A stretch of 64,000 bases of DNA from Phocoena phocoena (GCF_963924675.1 NC_089226.1:42983124-43047123); one strand, 5' to 3'. Positions 1 to 13,053 are shown, counted from the first letter of the stretch. Numbers and translations are program-made. The notes: generated by a model from the letters alone, not told the origin.

Positions 1-134
1 TCCACATGCCGTGGAGCGGCTGGGCCCGTGAGCCATGGCCTCTGAGCCTGCGCATCCAGAGCCTGTGCTCCGCAAAGGGAGAGGCCACAGCAGTGAGAGG
101 CCCGCATACCGTTAAAAAAAAAAAAAAAAAAAAA
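1..134 (+). mobile_element. CHR-type tRNA-derived SINE, cut by the window edge
   Basis: The window opens inside a CHR SINE: the internal 'tgccgtggagcggctgggc' block and 'gtgagccatggcc' block match the complete copies further right, and the copy ends in a run of 21 A at 114-134. The 5' head and left TSD lie outside the window. Such SINEs carry no protein and depend on L1 proteins for movement. Confidence 0.93.
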
Positions 135-1224
135 GGAAGGGGGAAATATAAAATATATATGTAAATACTAGTATTTGCCTGAATTGGAATAAGGAACATT
201 GGAAGAATACATATAAAAAAAAAAACAAGTGTTTATCCATAGGGAGCAAGGGGGAAATTGAGTGGAAAAAAAACAGGAGAGGGAGTAAGATTCTTCCCTA
301 TGTATTACTTAATATAATTTCTGAATCTTATAAACTTATTACCTATTCAAAAAATTAATTTAAAATTAAATGTGTCCTTTATCATTAAATATATATACTT
401 GATTTGGTTTAAGGCTTTACATATTATATGAATCTATGTGTGCTTGTATTTTAATATCTCTGGTATTTAAAAAAATTCCATAGTATTTGAACCTACACAT
501 GAGTCAGCCAGTTCAAAATGTGCCTTTTGTTTTGGTGCAACAAAGGATTCTTCATGAGTCTTCTCTAGTTGTCATGTCAATTCAGAAACTCACAAATCCA
601 AAGAAGTTCACAAATATGAAAGCAACAAATAACACACGTAATTCATTTTACAATAAATGTATGCTCAAAGGAGGAAGCTACTTTTCCTAGTGGCAGGAAT
701 GGATTGACCCCAAGAGACACATTACTTGAGTGACAAGAATTTACCAGTTGAGTAAGGAAGAAAAGCCAGAACAATACTAGAGCAATGGCATCTGGGTGTG
801 AAAGAGCCCCCTTGAGCTCAGAAAGTGGGGAGATGGTCCTTTCTGTTTGGGAAACATGGCATGTTTTTGTGTCCCAGCATTTGCAAAATATATAAGGAGA
901 GATATAGGGCAGACGGATTGGAGCCTGATTTGGAAGATTTTTCATACCATGCAGATATTTCATAATAATATTAAAAAACTAAAAAAGACAAAACAAATAA
1001 GTCACCCAGAATTTCAATTTCAACTGAGAGGCAGCAAGCTCTATTTGAATCTGAAAACAATTTCTGTCCCTAGGAAAATGATGCATGTTCTCACCCTAGT
1101 GCTTTGTTCATGGTATTCTCTAGAACTGGCACATCTTTATTCTATTCCTGCCCTTCTCCTCTTCAACTCTCCCTCCCATTATCTTTCACTATGCCAAGTT
1201 ATATAGGGCTGAAATAAAAATGCT
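135..1224. other. Unique AT-rich DNA, no gene seen
   Basis: This stretch has only short chance open frames on both strands, A- and T-runs and no repeat family that I recognise. The frames overlap each other on opposite strands and show no domain, signal peptide or splice context. I see nothing to support a gene. Confidence 0.6.
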
Positions 1225-1490
1225 GCTTTCTCTGTGAACCCTTTTCTGACTTCCCATGCAGTTAACATCTCTTCTGCTCTGTGTTCTCACAGTATTCTAT
1301 ACAGTTCTCTACTTTCACACATATCACACTGAATTGTAATCTACTTATTTTTTTTTCCTTCCTAGAATTTCAGAGTCTTGAGAGAGAGAGAGCTAGGTCC
1401 TAATGTCCTCTATTTTAGTGCCTAGCACTTTCTCTGACATATGGGAGATACTCTATAAGTTTTTGTTAAAAATGAATGAATGAATATCCT
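1225..1490 (+). repeat. L2 LINE 3' end fragment
   Basis: The segment follows the 3' end of L2: a 'tgaacccttttctgacttccc' type block, then 'gtgcctagcac' followed by an 'atactctataag' block, and a terminal short tandem 'aatgaatgaatgaat'. That ending is the usual L2 3' tail. No coding capacity remains. Confidence 0.75.
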
Positions 1491-1870
1491 CAATTAGTTG
1501 ATTCATTGGTCAGGACGATTAGCCAGCTACTGCTCAGCCAACCTGCACATAATATGAATAGAGAAGATTTAATTCTACTACTGTTACTTTCATTCAACAC
1601 TAACATGAACAATTGACTATTTTTCTTTCATTTAACTTCCTCTGCAACTGCTACAGCCTTATGTGATCCAGATATGTGCCAATTTTCTCTGCATATCATT
1701 TGTTTATATGCATTTGATCAAAATATTATTTTCTAGAAATCATTTCCTGGGCATGATTCCTCATAGAAGCACTGCTTGGTCTCTACCTTCTAAAACAAAT
1801 GGTTGAGGACATGGGCAAATTTTCATGTCAATTTTCCAACTGAAACAAGTGTTGTGTGCCCACCAAAAAC

Positions 1871-1941
1871 TGAGGCAGACTGAGGCAGACTGCATCCATG
1901 CAGGAGTGGGATGAGAAGGGGCAGGAGTGGGTTGAGAAGGG
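1871..1941. repeat. Two adjacent short tandem duplications
   Basis: A 10-bp unit (tgaggcagac) occurs twice at 1871-1890. A 21-bp unit then occurs twice, at 1900-1920 and 1921-1941, with one difference (a/t) between copies. This looks like local slippage or a small tandem duplication in otherwise unique DNA. Confidence 0.85.
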
Positions 1942-2199
1942 TCACCAGCCCGCTGGACTTATACAGCACCACTGAAGATCAGTGAACTGACACCTAAAAA
2001 GCAGACAGACTTGGTGTGAACAGCTATCCCAGCCAAGGATTCATCGTCACTTTCTCTCCTAGTCAATACTGCCTTAGGGCTTCTGCTTTTCAAGAGCCAT
2101 TACTGCTTCCAGTGTTTGTCATTTCTGCAGATTTTGTATAACAGAAAAATATATTCAGGTTATAATTATTTTCTTAGAGTCGATAACCACATGATAATG

Positions 2200-2520
2200 T
2201 TGCAATAGATATAGCTAGGAGATAGAAAGGTTAGAACCGTAGAGGGTTTTGGAAGTGGGCCTGAACAATTTGCCAGTTGAGGGTAAGTAAGTGTTAGGAT
2301 ACGATGGAAGGATTTTAAGCATGGAATGATGATGTTGTCAGGTTTGTGCTTCAGAAAAATTAATCTGAAATCATGCACAGGCAGTATCAGATGGCATAAA
2401 AATTAGAGGCAGGAACATCTGCTTGCAGACTGTTAAACCAATCCAGATGAGAGGCAAAGAGAGCTTTAATTAGGACAATGGAAGGTAGACTAATATTTTT
2501 GATGGCCTACTGGAACTTTC
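2200..2520 (-). repeat. L2 LINE fragment
   Basis: Reading the + strand, blocks such as 'ggattttaagcatggaatgatgatg' and 'aatccagatgagagg' correspond to the reverse complement of the L2 3' region. The copy is heavily diverged and non-coding; the limits are approximate. Confidence 0.65.
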
Positions 2521-3004
2521 CCCCAATATCTGTAAAGAGAATTTAAAACTTAAATCCATCTCTAAATAACAAAGCCCATAAAACTAAAAGCTCTTTCATC
2601 TTCATCCCCAAACTATTCATTCTTCCTGGTTACTTGCACCCTCTCCCTCACTCATCTCAACCCATCAGTCACTTACTCCTGTTGATTTTACATTCTAAGT
2701 AAGAATCCACTCACCATTTCACTCCTATTATCATTGTCTGTGGAAAGAAGGATGGAAACATATTTATTAAGTGCAGATAATCAAATAACATATGATTCAG
2801 TCCCTTAAATTATTTTTAGATGATCTTGGGTAAGCTACCTAACCATGCTATGTTTTTCCCCTCATAAAAGATATTATTTATAATAATAAAATAGTATTTT
2901 TATTATACTCAATATAAACTATTAAATCAATATTTTTCTTTTGGCTAGTATTATATATTTTGTTCAACATTTTCACAGAATCTGTCAATACATGTACTTT
3001 ATTT
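2521..3004. other. Unique AT-rich DNA, possible MIR trace
   Basis: I see no gene. A short piece near 2815-2860 ('gatcttgggtaagctaccta') resembles the MIR core but is too diverged to be certain. Confidence 0.4.
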
Positions 3005-3153
3005 CAGTAGTCCTGAAACAATAGTCTTTACTGGGATCACTTGGAGAGCTTCAAAGAAATAGTTTCTGATGTGGGCCTAATATTTACATTTCCAACAAGT
3101 TCCTAGGTGATACTGATGCCACTGGCCCAGAGACCACATTTTGAGAATCACTG
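3005..3153 (+). mobile_element. MER5A-type hAT DNA transposon, non-autonomous
   Basis: The ends are near-inverted repeats: 'cagtagtcctgaaac' on the left and 'ttttgagaatcactg' on the right, as expected for MER5A. Internal 'caagttcctaggtgatactg' also matches the family. It encodes nothing; hAT-Charlie transposase once moved it in trans. It is ancient and immobile. Confidence 0.85.
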
Positions 3154-4914
3154 ACCTTTTTTAGCTCTGCCTGAAAATTAAAGTCAACTTAGAAAAAATG
3201 AATTTGATTTTATCCTCTTCTAACACAAAGTAATTCTATAACCATGGATATATTTTTTGACTTTGTGAGTTGTAGTTTTCTCACCTGTAAATGAAGCAGT
3301 CACATCTCCAAATCCTCTATTTTAGGCTATATTCCTATTCTGCTTCTGAAGTAGGCAGGTATTTTGTAAGTGAAACAAAGAGGTCACTATTTCTTAAGGA
3401 AAATATAAGAACTCTTAGTTTGGATATAACATTTTTATAATGAAAATAGGGGAACTATTGTGTTTAAATTTCCAATTCTAAGTATCCTTATCTGGTAATT
3501 TCTAGATCTAGAAACTCTTTGGCTCAGTCCTAGTAAAGCAATGTTTCCTGGTTTGGGGATATTGGTAAATGTTCATCATAAGAAATGTTGAAGTGGAGCC
3601 TGAAATTTCAGAAAACATCCCAGTGTGAGATAATCACAAAATCATTCCTATGATTGTGAGGTACATAAGACTGGTTAATGACAATGCAAAGACAGGGTAA
3701 GATAGACCAGTAGATGCATTTCTCAACTGATTTCAATGATTTTGAGTTGAAAACATCAATTTTTCCCTTGACTCTGCTTGAATTCAACTCAAGTGGGATG
3801 AGAGATTTTGCAGTGTAAAGGGAAATGCCCAAGAAGTTTCAGTGCATTTAAGAATCACTTAGCCTAAGCTATTTTTGATTGAGTGCAATAGCTCTAGGAT
3901 GAGATTTCACAGGTCAATTTCTCTTTGCCACTATCTAGACAAGTGTTATATGCTTCTATTTTCTAAACTAACACGGTGACACATGAATGATCTTTAGGAG
4001 ATGACTGTTTATGACATAAATTCAGAAATTAAAATGATAAAGTCATGACCTATGAAAAAATCAGATGGTAATTCTAGGTAACACATTTCTTCCTTTCTCC
4101 TATAGGATATTACAACAAAGTCTCTCACAGTATGTTCTGGTGGAACACTGGTTTTCAGGAGAGAACTAAGTAGTTTTGTTACACCAATCCAATAATTAAT
4201 GGTCATGTCCCATATTTACCAAATATTAATTTTTAAAAAAGTTCAGTGACACTGTGTTCCCAATAATACATTTTTGTTAAAAATTTGGCACATGCTACTG
4301 TTTATCTACACTAGAATCTGGCTTATGCATGTATTAGATTAAGCCCAACAATGTACTCTCTTATTTGAGAGTTAAGATAGGTTTAAGTTTAATATGCATC
4401 ATAATATTCTACTAGTGGTACATTATTCCTCTAGGTACTCTGCTACCTGATCAAATCTTGAAACAACTATATTTCAGAGATGAAGAAAAAAAGGAAATAA
4501 TAAAATAACTGCAATAATAAACAATAACAAATAAAAATAAAGCAATAATTTTATTCTCATTTGACCATATGTCCTTGCCAATAACTCCATATTTGAGGTA
4601 ACTCATGTGGAGAAATTTTATGTGGCAGGACAGAATCTGAGCATCTTTGGATCCTTAGAGTAATACCATAACCACCTCATATCCATAATTCTAACACAAG
4701 TGTTAAGTTGTCCAGATACCAAACAACTGTTTGAAATTGCTCAAAATGAGTATTTGAGGAGAAAGTAATATCAGTTTAATTAGAAAACAGAACTAGAAGT
4801 CAGGAAATATGGATTCTAATGGGTTTGATCTCACCCAATTTTGGGTCTGAGCCTCTATCTCCTCATCTGTGAGTGGAATACTAATAGCTGGGTGGATCAC
4901 ATGAATGATACAAG
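3154..4914. other. Unique AT-rich DNA, no gene seen
   Basis: No recognisable repeat or coding frame apart from weak MIR-like pieces near 3240-3300 and 4840-4900 ('ctcctcatctgtgagtgg'). The short frames on either strand are scattered and lack any recognisable domain. Confidence 0.55.
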
Positions 4915-5520
4915 ATACTTTCAATCCCTCCTGCCTAATCTTCTTATATTCAATTTTTCTTCAATCTGTTTTCCACATAATGTCTGAATTTAACTTTGTG
5001 AAACATTCATCTGATCACCTAATTTTCCTACTGGAGAAAGGTTTATTGTATTCCCATTATATAGATGAACATACAGAAAGGTCAAATTCTAATATTTGAG
5101 GCTATCTTCAGTTTTGTCCCATCTGATTCTTTTAGCTTTATCATCTGTCTCAGACTTTCATACAAAAAAAAAAGGAAGGTAAACTATTTATTATTCTATG
5201 GATGTCTTGAAATTAACTTACTTCTGTGTCTTTGTGTGGACTTTTCCCTCTGCCTGGAATGTTGTTTACCAACTGTTGAAATCCTTCAAGATCCAGCTGA
5301 TATACCATCATCTTTGTTATGCCTTCCCCAATAAACTCAACTGGAAATCTTTGCTCCTTCTTCAGTGATCTATTTTACTTTTGCCCGGTATTCAAAGAAA
5401 TTTATGGACATTTCTGACCTCCTATGAGATATTTAGTTCCACTGATGTTAGAATATCTTGACATAGCCTAACACATGAAAGTGTTTAATAAATGTTTGCT
5501 GAGGCAAGTTAAATGGTGAA
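4915..5520 (+). repeat. L2 LINE 3' region
   Basis: The order of blocks follows the L2 3' region: 'catctgatcacctaatttt', then 'ttccctctgcctggaatg', then 'gttatgccttcccc', and finally a 'tgtttaataaatgtttgctga' type end. The short open frames here are decayed L2 sequence, not host genes. Confidence 0.8.
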
Positions 5521-5924
5521 TAAATATATTCATCTTTGTACACGATAAGCATTCTATTATTAATTCTTAATCTATTAACATATAATAGTCTATGAAGAAT
5601 ATTGCCTATTGTTTACATATCTCTGATTTAATTATACTAATTCACCAAACAACTTTCCTTATTTATGCTACTAGTAGACTAATATTGTGCAGCAGACTTA
5701 CTTTCAATACCTTAAAATCAGTGCATAATGTCTTACATGAACAGTAAACAAAATAGAGAAATGCAGAAATATACCCATCTCTAATTAATTTGAGTACATT
5801 ATATGTATGTTTCTTCAAACTCTCTTGTCTGAGCTGTAAATATTGCTAAAAACAAGAATTGTGAAAGGGCACCATCTGCTATGCAAAGGATGGAATACTA
5901 AACATTTCTTAACAGAAATAAAAT
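5521..5924. other. Unique AT-rich DNA
   Basis: No gene or recognised repeat. Confidence 0.5.
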
Positions 5925-6115
5925 GTGGGTTTGAAATTAATCCCACTATTTACTAGCTATGTAGCTTGAGCAAGTTACTTAAATGTTCTTAGCTTCATTT
6001 CTCTCAGCTGTAAAATGGGAATGCTAACCACACTGATCTCTTAGAGTAGACATGAGGTTTACAGGATACACACACACAATTTTCAGTCTTGAGTCTGGTA
6101 CATCATATGCAACCA
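5925..6115 (+). repeat. MIR SINE
   Basis: The MIR core is readable: 'tttactagctatgtagcttg', then 'gcaagttacttaaatg', then 'cagctgtaaaatgggaatg'. MIR is an ancient mammalian tRNA-derived SINE, now immobile. A short CA tract at 6069-6078 follows the core. Confidence 0.88.
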
Positions 6116-7080
6116 GTAATCATTAGCTATTATATTAATGACAACAATGATTACTTTATTGTTACAAATAATTACAAATTATTTTACATTTGTCAACATA
6201 GAATGGAGGTTGGGATTCTTAATGTGCCTTTCTTTTTTACTCTATTCTTGAGGCAAATATTGACTTTGTAATAGTTTAATTAATAACTAGCTCATCTATA
6301 TTACAGATTATAGTTTTTGTGGATTTTATTAAAATGGTAAAGCCATCTCTTGAGAATAAAACATATTTATAAATATCTGAACTTATGTGAAAATCAATTC
6401 TATAAAATTTATAACTCCAAACAGTAATGATTACTTTTTCAACCATTCCCTGCCTTCTGTAATTTAAATTATAGACTTGTATAAGTGGACACTTTACAAA
6501 ATCTTGTTCCATTCTTTGTGGTTGAAGAATGTCTTGGATATGTTGTAACCAGACATTACTTGCTGAACCATATCAGCCACTATTGCACATAAGGTGAAAT
6601 TCCCAGGACACAAGAATATTGGAATAACTTACTTAATATACATGATCCATTAATATACAGTTTCTGGGTTTTTTTTTAAAGTTTCTCATGACAACACCAT
6701 GACTTTTCTAAAGAGGGTAAACCCTCTCCCTTTTCCCAACAAATATTACCAAAACCCACCTTGAAGCTTCCAATTGAGTCTAACCTGGCTGTTTTATTAG
6801 ACAAATACCCTGCTTTCATGGAATTAATATTCGACTTGTAGATAGAGATGTTAAAGTCAAAATTACCACATTAGGTACCCAGTATTATTATTATTATGTG
6901 GTGTTACCCCTGTGCAAAGAAGAAAAGAATGTTGAAATTGAGCTTGACTGTAGTTTACCTCTCATATCATTATTACTCATGGTTCAGAATTAGAAATTTG
7001 AAAGTGATTTCAAAACTACTGGAATTTTTGTGAATGTGTATTCTTATGGAACTGTCAAAGATTTGGGCGGACACAGTGAC
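6116..7080. other. Unique AT-rich DNA, no gene seen
   Basis: Short chance frames only. No recognised repeat. Confidence 0.5.
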
Positions 7081-7235
7081 CTGAAAAGCTGTATGATGTG
7101 GATAAATTATATAATCATTTTGAGCCAGATTTTCTTTATCTGAAAATAATGACAATTATCCCTTAGAGATATTGTAAGAATTACAGAAAATAACAATTTT
7201 CAGGTGCCTAACACAGTGCTTAACAGCCTTTCACT
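7081..7235 (+). repeat. MIR SINE, diverged
   Basis: MIR-like order: a 'gatgtggataaattatat' block, 'tttctttatctgaaaataatg', and 'gtgcctaacacagtgcttaa' at the 3' side. Limits are approximate. Confidence 0.65.
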
Positions 7236-7339
7236 TTCAGTTGCAGGGCATCTTTTAATTCTGGATAATTTAAACTTGATGGGTAATGTGATAAGCAAAT
7301 TCTGAAGAACCCTGCAGTCCCCCAGATCCCATGTCCTGG

Positions 7340-7843
7340 TTAGTCAATAAATGTTGATCTAGGTACTGTTGTGAAGGACTTTGCAGATGTAAATAAAGTC
7401 CCAAGTCACTTGACCTTAGAGTTTTCTTTAGCTGGTAGCAGAAGAGAAAAATCAAAGGGAGTTGAAGCATGAAGGGGAATCAACTGACAATTCAACATTA
7501 TCAGCTACAATTTTCTGAAAATATCCTTGGCAAGGACTAGCTACTGTTCTTTAGAGGATGAGAACAGCTTCTGGCCGATAGCCAGGAAATGAGGACTACA
7601 GTCTATAAACACAAGGAATTGAATTAAGCCACAATCTGAGTGGGCTCAGAATTGGATTTTTTCTCCAGATCTTCTGTAAAAGAGCCCAGGTGTGAGACTC
7701 CTTCAGTGTGAGACCCTGGGCAGAGAACTCAGTTGAGCCATCTAGGACCTGTGACCTATAGAAACCCTGAGACGATAAAAGGGAGTGGTTTTAAACATCT
7801 TTATTTGTGAAAATTTGCAATGTAGCAATAGAACACCAGTACA
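7340..7843 (+). mobile_element. MLT1-type (MaLR) solo LTR
   Basis: Blocks typical of MLT1 LTRs appear in order: 'gaaggactttgcagatgtaa', 'tctggccgatagcc', 'aaggaattgaattaagcc', 'gagaccctgggcagagaac', 'gagacgataaaagggagtgg' and an end close to 'gcaatagaacaccagtaca'. MLT1 is an ancient ERVL-MaLR LTR. No internal retroviral region lies beside it, so it is a solo or truncated LTR. The left edge may extend to about 7300. Confidence 0.75.
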
Positions 7844-8929
7844 GATAAATGTTAGGTTTCTTCACTTCATAGTCAAGACGCATTCTTTAACTTTTATTAG
7901 TTTTTCATAATGTTTGTCTTTTTGCATTAAAAAACAAAGAAAAAAATTTTATTTTAAATATTTTCTGGTAAGATAATTGTTTCTAAATCTCTTGATCTGT
8001 GTCCTTGACTTTCTATAGATGTTCACCTATAGTTAGATACAGGACATAAAAAAATGTGCTTAATGTTCTTGGAATAATTTGGTCACAGTTGTACAATGAG
8101 TTACTGTCTTCAGGCAGTAGTCTACCATGATAGATAAACTCCAAATGTAATGACCTTCTCTTGGGCCGCAACCTCATTGATATTGTGAGGCATTTGGCTT
8201 TTACCGCTATGCTCCCCGGATTTTACATAACATCAACTCAGTTATCCTTTGAGCCTTACATCTTTCCTTCTTCATCTGACTCTGTGGCCTTGTCTCATTC
8301 CATAAAAATGTTTTTCAAATATCAGTTTTTCTCTAACTACTTTCTTGCTTTGATTTTATGTTTTGATATATGGATTTTATATATTCATGTATTTCAACTC
8401 TTACCTTTCTACAGCATCTAACACAGGGCCTGGCAGCAGCAGAAGCTCTATACACAAGTAAAATTTAAACCTTGATGACTCCCAACTTTATATTTCTAAT
8501 CCTAATTCTTCCCAAGCCATTGGAGCTCATGTCCAACTACTTATGATACATATTCATTTTGATGTAGAATTTCCAAGTAAAATGTAGGGCACCCTGTTAA
8601 TATTTTTTAAGTATGAATATGTACCAAATATTGCATCGGACATAGTTATCCTAAAATAGTCAATATTTATCTGAAATTCAAATTAAACTGGACTTCTGTA
8701 TTTTTATTTATTGAATTGGCAAACCTAGTTTGATGCATATTGAAATCTTGAAGTCAAAATGTCCAAACCAAATTAATATTATTACTCAAAGCAGCACCTG
8801 TGACATCCTTCACTGTTAGATTAATTTAGCCAATCAGGCCTGATTCCTTAGGATAAATAAGTAGTATAGCTGAGTAATTAATTAAACACAGACCCTAGAC
8901 CCCCAATTACAGTTACACAGGTCTACTTC
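7844..8929. other. Unique DNA with a possible L2 trace
   Basis: No gene. Around 8400-8460, 'catctaacacagggcctggc' resembles an L2 3' end. An 86-codon open frame at 8161-8421 has no recognisable domain and I treat it as chance. Confidence 0.45.
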
Positions 8930-9095
8930 TAGCTTCCTCACTTATTAGCTGTGTAGCCAATAGCAATCTACCAAGCTAAAGGCTGTTTCCTTATAGGTAA
9001 CAAGAAGGTGATAATAAAAGTAGCCCATATCAATAGAGTTTCATAAGAATTAAAATATAGAATCATGTAAAGCACACAACCAGGCATCTAGGAAC
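8930..9095 (+). repeat. MIR SINE
   Basis: 'tcacttattagctgtgtagcc' and downstream 'gtgataataaaagtagcc' and 'tgtaaagcacacaaccaggc' match MIR in order. Confidence 0.75.
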
Positions 9096-9831
9096 TACTC
9101 AGTTTTTTCTCTTCCCCATTTATCGCTCACAGAGCATAAATTAGGGTAATACTGGGTTGTAGCAAGAACTCAAAGATATTCAAGGAATGTAGAGAAGTAG
9201 TGAATATCTTGATACTTTTCAAATATTAATATAAGTATATATTTATTTGATAGCTTTATAGAGCAGAAATAAAATTATTTATCAAACTCACATCTACTTT
9301 TTCATATTTATATGTCTATCACAATATTAATTTTTCCTGTGGATAAGAAACTCCTCTTTAGTTTTCTACAAAGCAGGAAGCAATGCATGATTTTAATTCT
9401 TTTATACTATGAGGTTTGCAAAAGCTAATTTTCCTTTGATGGACCTTAGCTATTTGGCTCTTTGTAATAGGCATTTGGCTAGATTTTCAAATTCTGAGGA
9501 AAACATTTAATACGGTGCTGAGCAACAGAAAACATAAAAAATGTACATTGCCTAGTTTTAGGAAAAGAGTATGTGGGTGGAAGTTTAGACTCTTTCTGTT
9601 GTATGTGCTTTCCCTGAAACTGGTCAATCATTTGGCAGTGAGGTGGTAAAAAAGTTTACACTGTGTCAGGAAATTAGATAATATTTAATATTTCTTGAAA
9701 TGATTAAACTGAATCTGTAATATTCTGAAATCAGCTGAAAAAGACTTGGACTAATTTAATATTGCAATATATTTAAATATTTCCATGTATTTAAATCATT
9801 AATTAATCATTAGAATATGAACCTAAAAGTA
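9096..9831. other. Unique AT-rich DNA
   Basis: No gene or recognised repeat. Several short AT palindromes occur, for example around 9760-9800. Confidence 0.5.
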
Positions 9832-10165
9832 CTTGAATATCTACTATGTATGAATCACAATGCTAAGGACTATGTGACACTGGGAATTCTTATTAAGGGG
9901 GTGCTACCATGGAATCTATACATTAAGGTGGGTAGACAGAAATGACAGGTAGGATAGTCTGGAAAGGAGATCTGAAGGAAGCAGTGGTAATAATCCATGT
10001 TTGTGCTGGAACAATGTCAGTGTAGTGTATTCCAGGTAATAATCCAGACCTGTGCTCAAGCCATGGCAGCAGAGAGAAGAGAAATCCAGGTAATAATCTA
10101 TAATGTGTTAGAGTGAGACAAAAGTGGAGGAGAAAGGATCTCTCTGGAAGACTTTTTAAAAGAAC
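9832..10165 (-). repeat. L2 LINE fragment with internal repeats
   Basis: 'tgaatatctactatgtatgaa' and the downstream blocks read as reverse-complement L2. A 'ggtaataatcc/t' motif recurs three times (near 9987, 10036 and 10091), two of them inside a longer 'atccaggtaataatc' type context, suggesting a local duplication in the old element. Confidence 0.6.
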
Positions 10166-12109
10166 ACGATATCATTATTATTTAAAATATCCATTAAAGT
10201 TAAACATAATGATAATCGTCGGTTAAGGAAAGGGAGCTGAAAGATCTGATATAATACTAAATGAACTGCTTACATGTGAATTGGGAATATTAGAACTCCT
10301 AAGTAATTTCCAAGAGAATTATTTGACAAAAGCCTCTTGACCTGGACTGTGATATGTCACTCATAATGACTCCAGCAACATGAATCTGCAAAGAATGAAT
10401 CAGGCCATGAGATAGCATCAGGGCAAGGGTCAATTTGTTCTTTGAAAGGGTTTATCTGTTATCACTGGGTAATAGACTGGACTCTGCAGCTCAGTCAAAG
10501 CTTTAACCCATCTGCTACCACTCACCTGCTGCCCCATACCAGTAATTAATGTCAATCAGATCATTCCTGGGGTTACCATGAAACATGAAATTGGACCCTG
10601 GCATTTGAATTCTAAAGAAAATGTTCCCTACTTGCCCCTTAACATGCTTGTCTATTTAAAGCATTCACCTAAAAATATATTAAGTACTTCAGATTTTCTC
10701 ATGTGTCCTGTCTCAAAAGCTATATGATAAGATTTGGATATTAAGACGAAAGAGTAGAGAAAGCATTTTTTTCCTCTATTTTCAGTTATAGTGGCAAAGT
10801 TTGTTTTATTTTATTTGTTTTGTTTTCACTTGATCTAAAAATCTTTGGGTAGAGATGTTGATTTCATCAGTGGATCTGAAAGGTTTCCTTCAATAAGGTC
10901 AAAGCTAGAGAGAAACTACTGACTCCAAGCCCTCAAATAAACACAGCACCAAACAGAAAATGCCAGGGCTTAAATAGCTGATCCAAGTCAGAGGTGACAA
11001 GGAAGCAAAGCAAATGGCAAAGGCTACTCTTTAATGACTATAAGATTTACATAAAATTACAAGATTGGAAAGGTGCAAGAATTACACCTCTATATACAGT
11101 CATCAGGATTACTATGGTACTGTTTTATATAATAAAATATTCCTATCATGATTAGATTACCTACAACTTGAGGTTCATGTAAGGGTTATGGGATTAAACA
11201 AGTATTATAAGGCCCCTCTCTACCCTTCCACTATGTCTGTGTGTCTGTCCCCCAGCCTCCAATCTGTCTCCACCAAAAAAAATAAAAAGAAAATTGTCAC
11301 CAGAAATCAGGATTGATTCTAAACCCAGGAAAGGTTGAGACAAAATACGTGGTTGTTTTTGTTTTTCTATTTTATCATATCACTAAAGCGGGTATTCTAT
11401 AGATAACTTTTCAGCCATATGGCTTTTATTTAACAGTTAACTGCTAAATATTTAACAGTTAACAGTTAAATACTTGTCTCCCTTGACCTTAAGAGCAATA
11501 CTTTGCTAATCATATTTTCTCATATTTCTTTTTTAAGTTCTTCTCCTTCCATATCTTCCTAAATGCACAGGGATACTTCTCCTTACTCTCTGATCTTTTG
11601 GTTCACATTTCCTTACTGGAAAATCTTAATCACTTTTACAATTTTAACGATCATCTATAGGTGAAAAATTCCAAATACTATTTAGCTATGACTTCTCTCT
11701 GAGTTTCAGATTTATAAATCTAAATATCTGTTTGACTCTCCTTAGATAACTATATACATTTTAATACTTAATATGTACATACACAATTAGACATATTACC
11801 TTCTTTTCAACATATCACCACTTTACCACACATAGGACTTTACTTCATGCTGTAGAATCCTCTCATTCAATATAGCACTCTTTCTACATGCCACCGCCTC
11901 ACTATATCAGTCTTGTTATTCTTAGTTATTTCTAAAATCTGCCCTTCCTTTGTTTTCCTATAGTCAAGAGCTTAGTTGAATTCTTCTTCACCTTTAGTCC
12001 AGAAAAATGTAAAATCTTCTTATCTTAAATGTTTATCTTTAAAAAAATCTGTTCAAACTGTCCATCATTGAATGATTAATTAGTTAATTCAAAATATATT
12101 CGCTAGCTA
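10166..12109. other. Unique AT-rich DNA, no gene seen
   Basis: Long stretch without an open frame of note. Parts near 11690-11900 may be highly decayed L2. It contains the palindromic cluster listed separately at 11430-11470. Confidence 0.5.
11430..11470. repeat. Palindromic 'taacagttaa' cluster
   Basis: The heptamer 'aacagtt' occurs three times within about 40 bp, twice extended to the partly self-complementary 'taacagttaac'. It could form small hairpins. No function is implied. Confidence 0.7.
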
Positions 12110-12640
12110 ATTAATATATAACAGGCACTGTTAAGGGTGTTGAGATTACAACAGTAAAAAGAGAAAGATGCAATTCCCCTATCCTCACTGAATTTTTATT
12201 ATGGAAAGGAATATTACCAGTATTACCAGTGTTGATAAATGGTGTGCATGAAGGAAACAAACAGTATGCTTAAGCTGAAAATAACAGAAGGACAAAGAAA
12301 TTTAATTCTGATTTCAAGGAATACCTTTCAGAGGAAGTGACATATAAACCTACACTAAAGCATGAGAGAGAGCTAATCATGGGAAATGTATGTGTGCATG
12401 GGGTGGGGCTTGGTTGTGGTGGTGCAGAATCTTCCAAGCAGAGGGAACAGTATATGCAAAGACTCGTGGTGGAATAGAGCTTGGCATGGTCGAGGAATTT
12501 AAAAAAAACTACCACTGGGGCTAGGACACAATGAATAAGGGTTAGAGTGGTGGCAGTGGAGTTTAGGAAAAGACAAAAGTCGGATCATCCAAATCTTGTA
12601 ATCTGTGGTATGGATTTTATATGTCTCTGAATTACAATTA
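12110..12640 (-). repeat. L2 LINE fragment
   Basis: Reverse-complement L2 blocks in order: 'ggcactgttaagggtgttga', 'cagagggaacagtatatgca', 'ggcatggtcgaggaattt' and 'agggttagagtggtggcagtgg'. Non-coding and ancient. Confidence 0.82.
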
Positions 12641-13053
12641 AGTCATTAAGTATTTACAAGTCTGAGTAATAAAGTAAGTGGCCTGCAGAATGATGCTTAA
12701 GTTCAGTCTTTCTAGTATGAGATATATATATATACCCTTTACAATTTAAAGTCTATTTTCCTCCAAGCTTTGTCTCTTGATACTTGATGCCTTACATTAT
12801 ATGTTTTGGTAGTCCCTCCACCTCTGAAATTGCTGGTTTATACCTTTGTGGCTTAGTTTGTTCTTCTCCCTTTGCTTGGAGTATTCTCTCCCAATTTCTT
12901 TGTTGAACTTCTACATAACCTAGAGGCCAATTCCACCTAATATCGCCTGCAGGAGCTCCAAGCCAGCTTGGCAACATATTGTTTTTGCCCTCATATGTGT
13001 GTGGGACATGTGAGTGATGTATCTGGAGGCCATGATTATACAAAAATTTATAA
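12641..13053. other. Unique DNA with a short TA tract
   Basis: A short (TA)n tract sits at 12724-12734. 'ccctttgcttggagtattct' near 12870 hints at another L2 trace on the plus strand. No gene. Confidence 0.45.
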
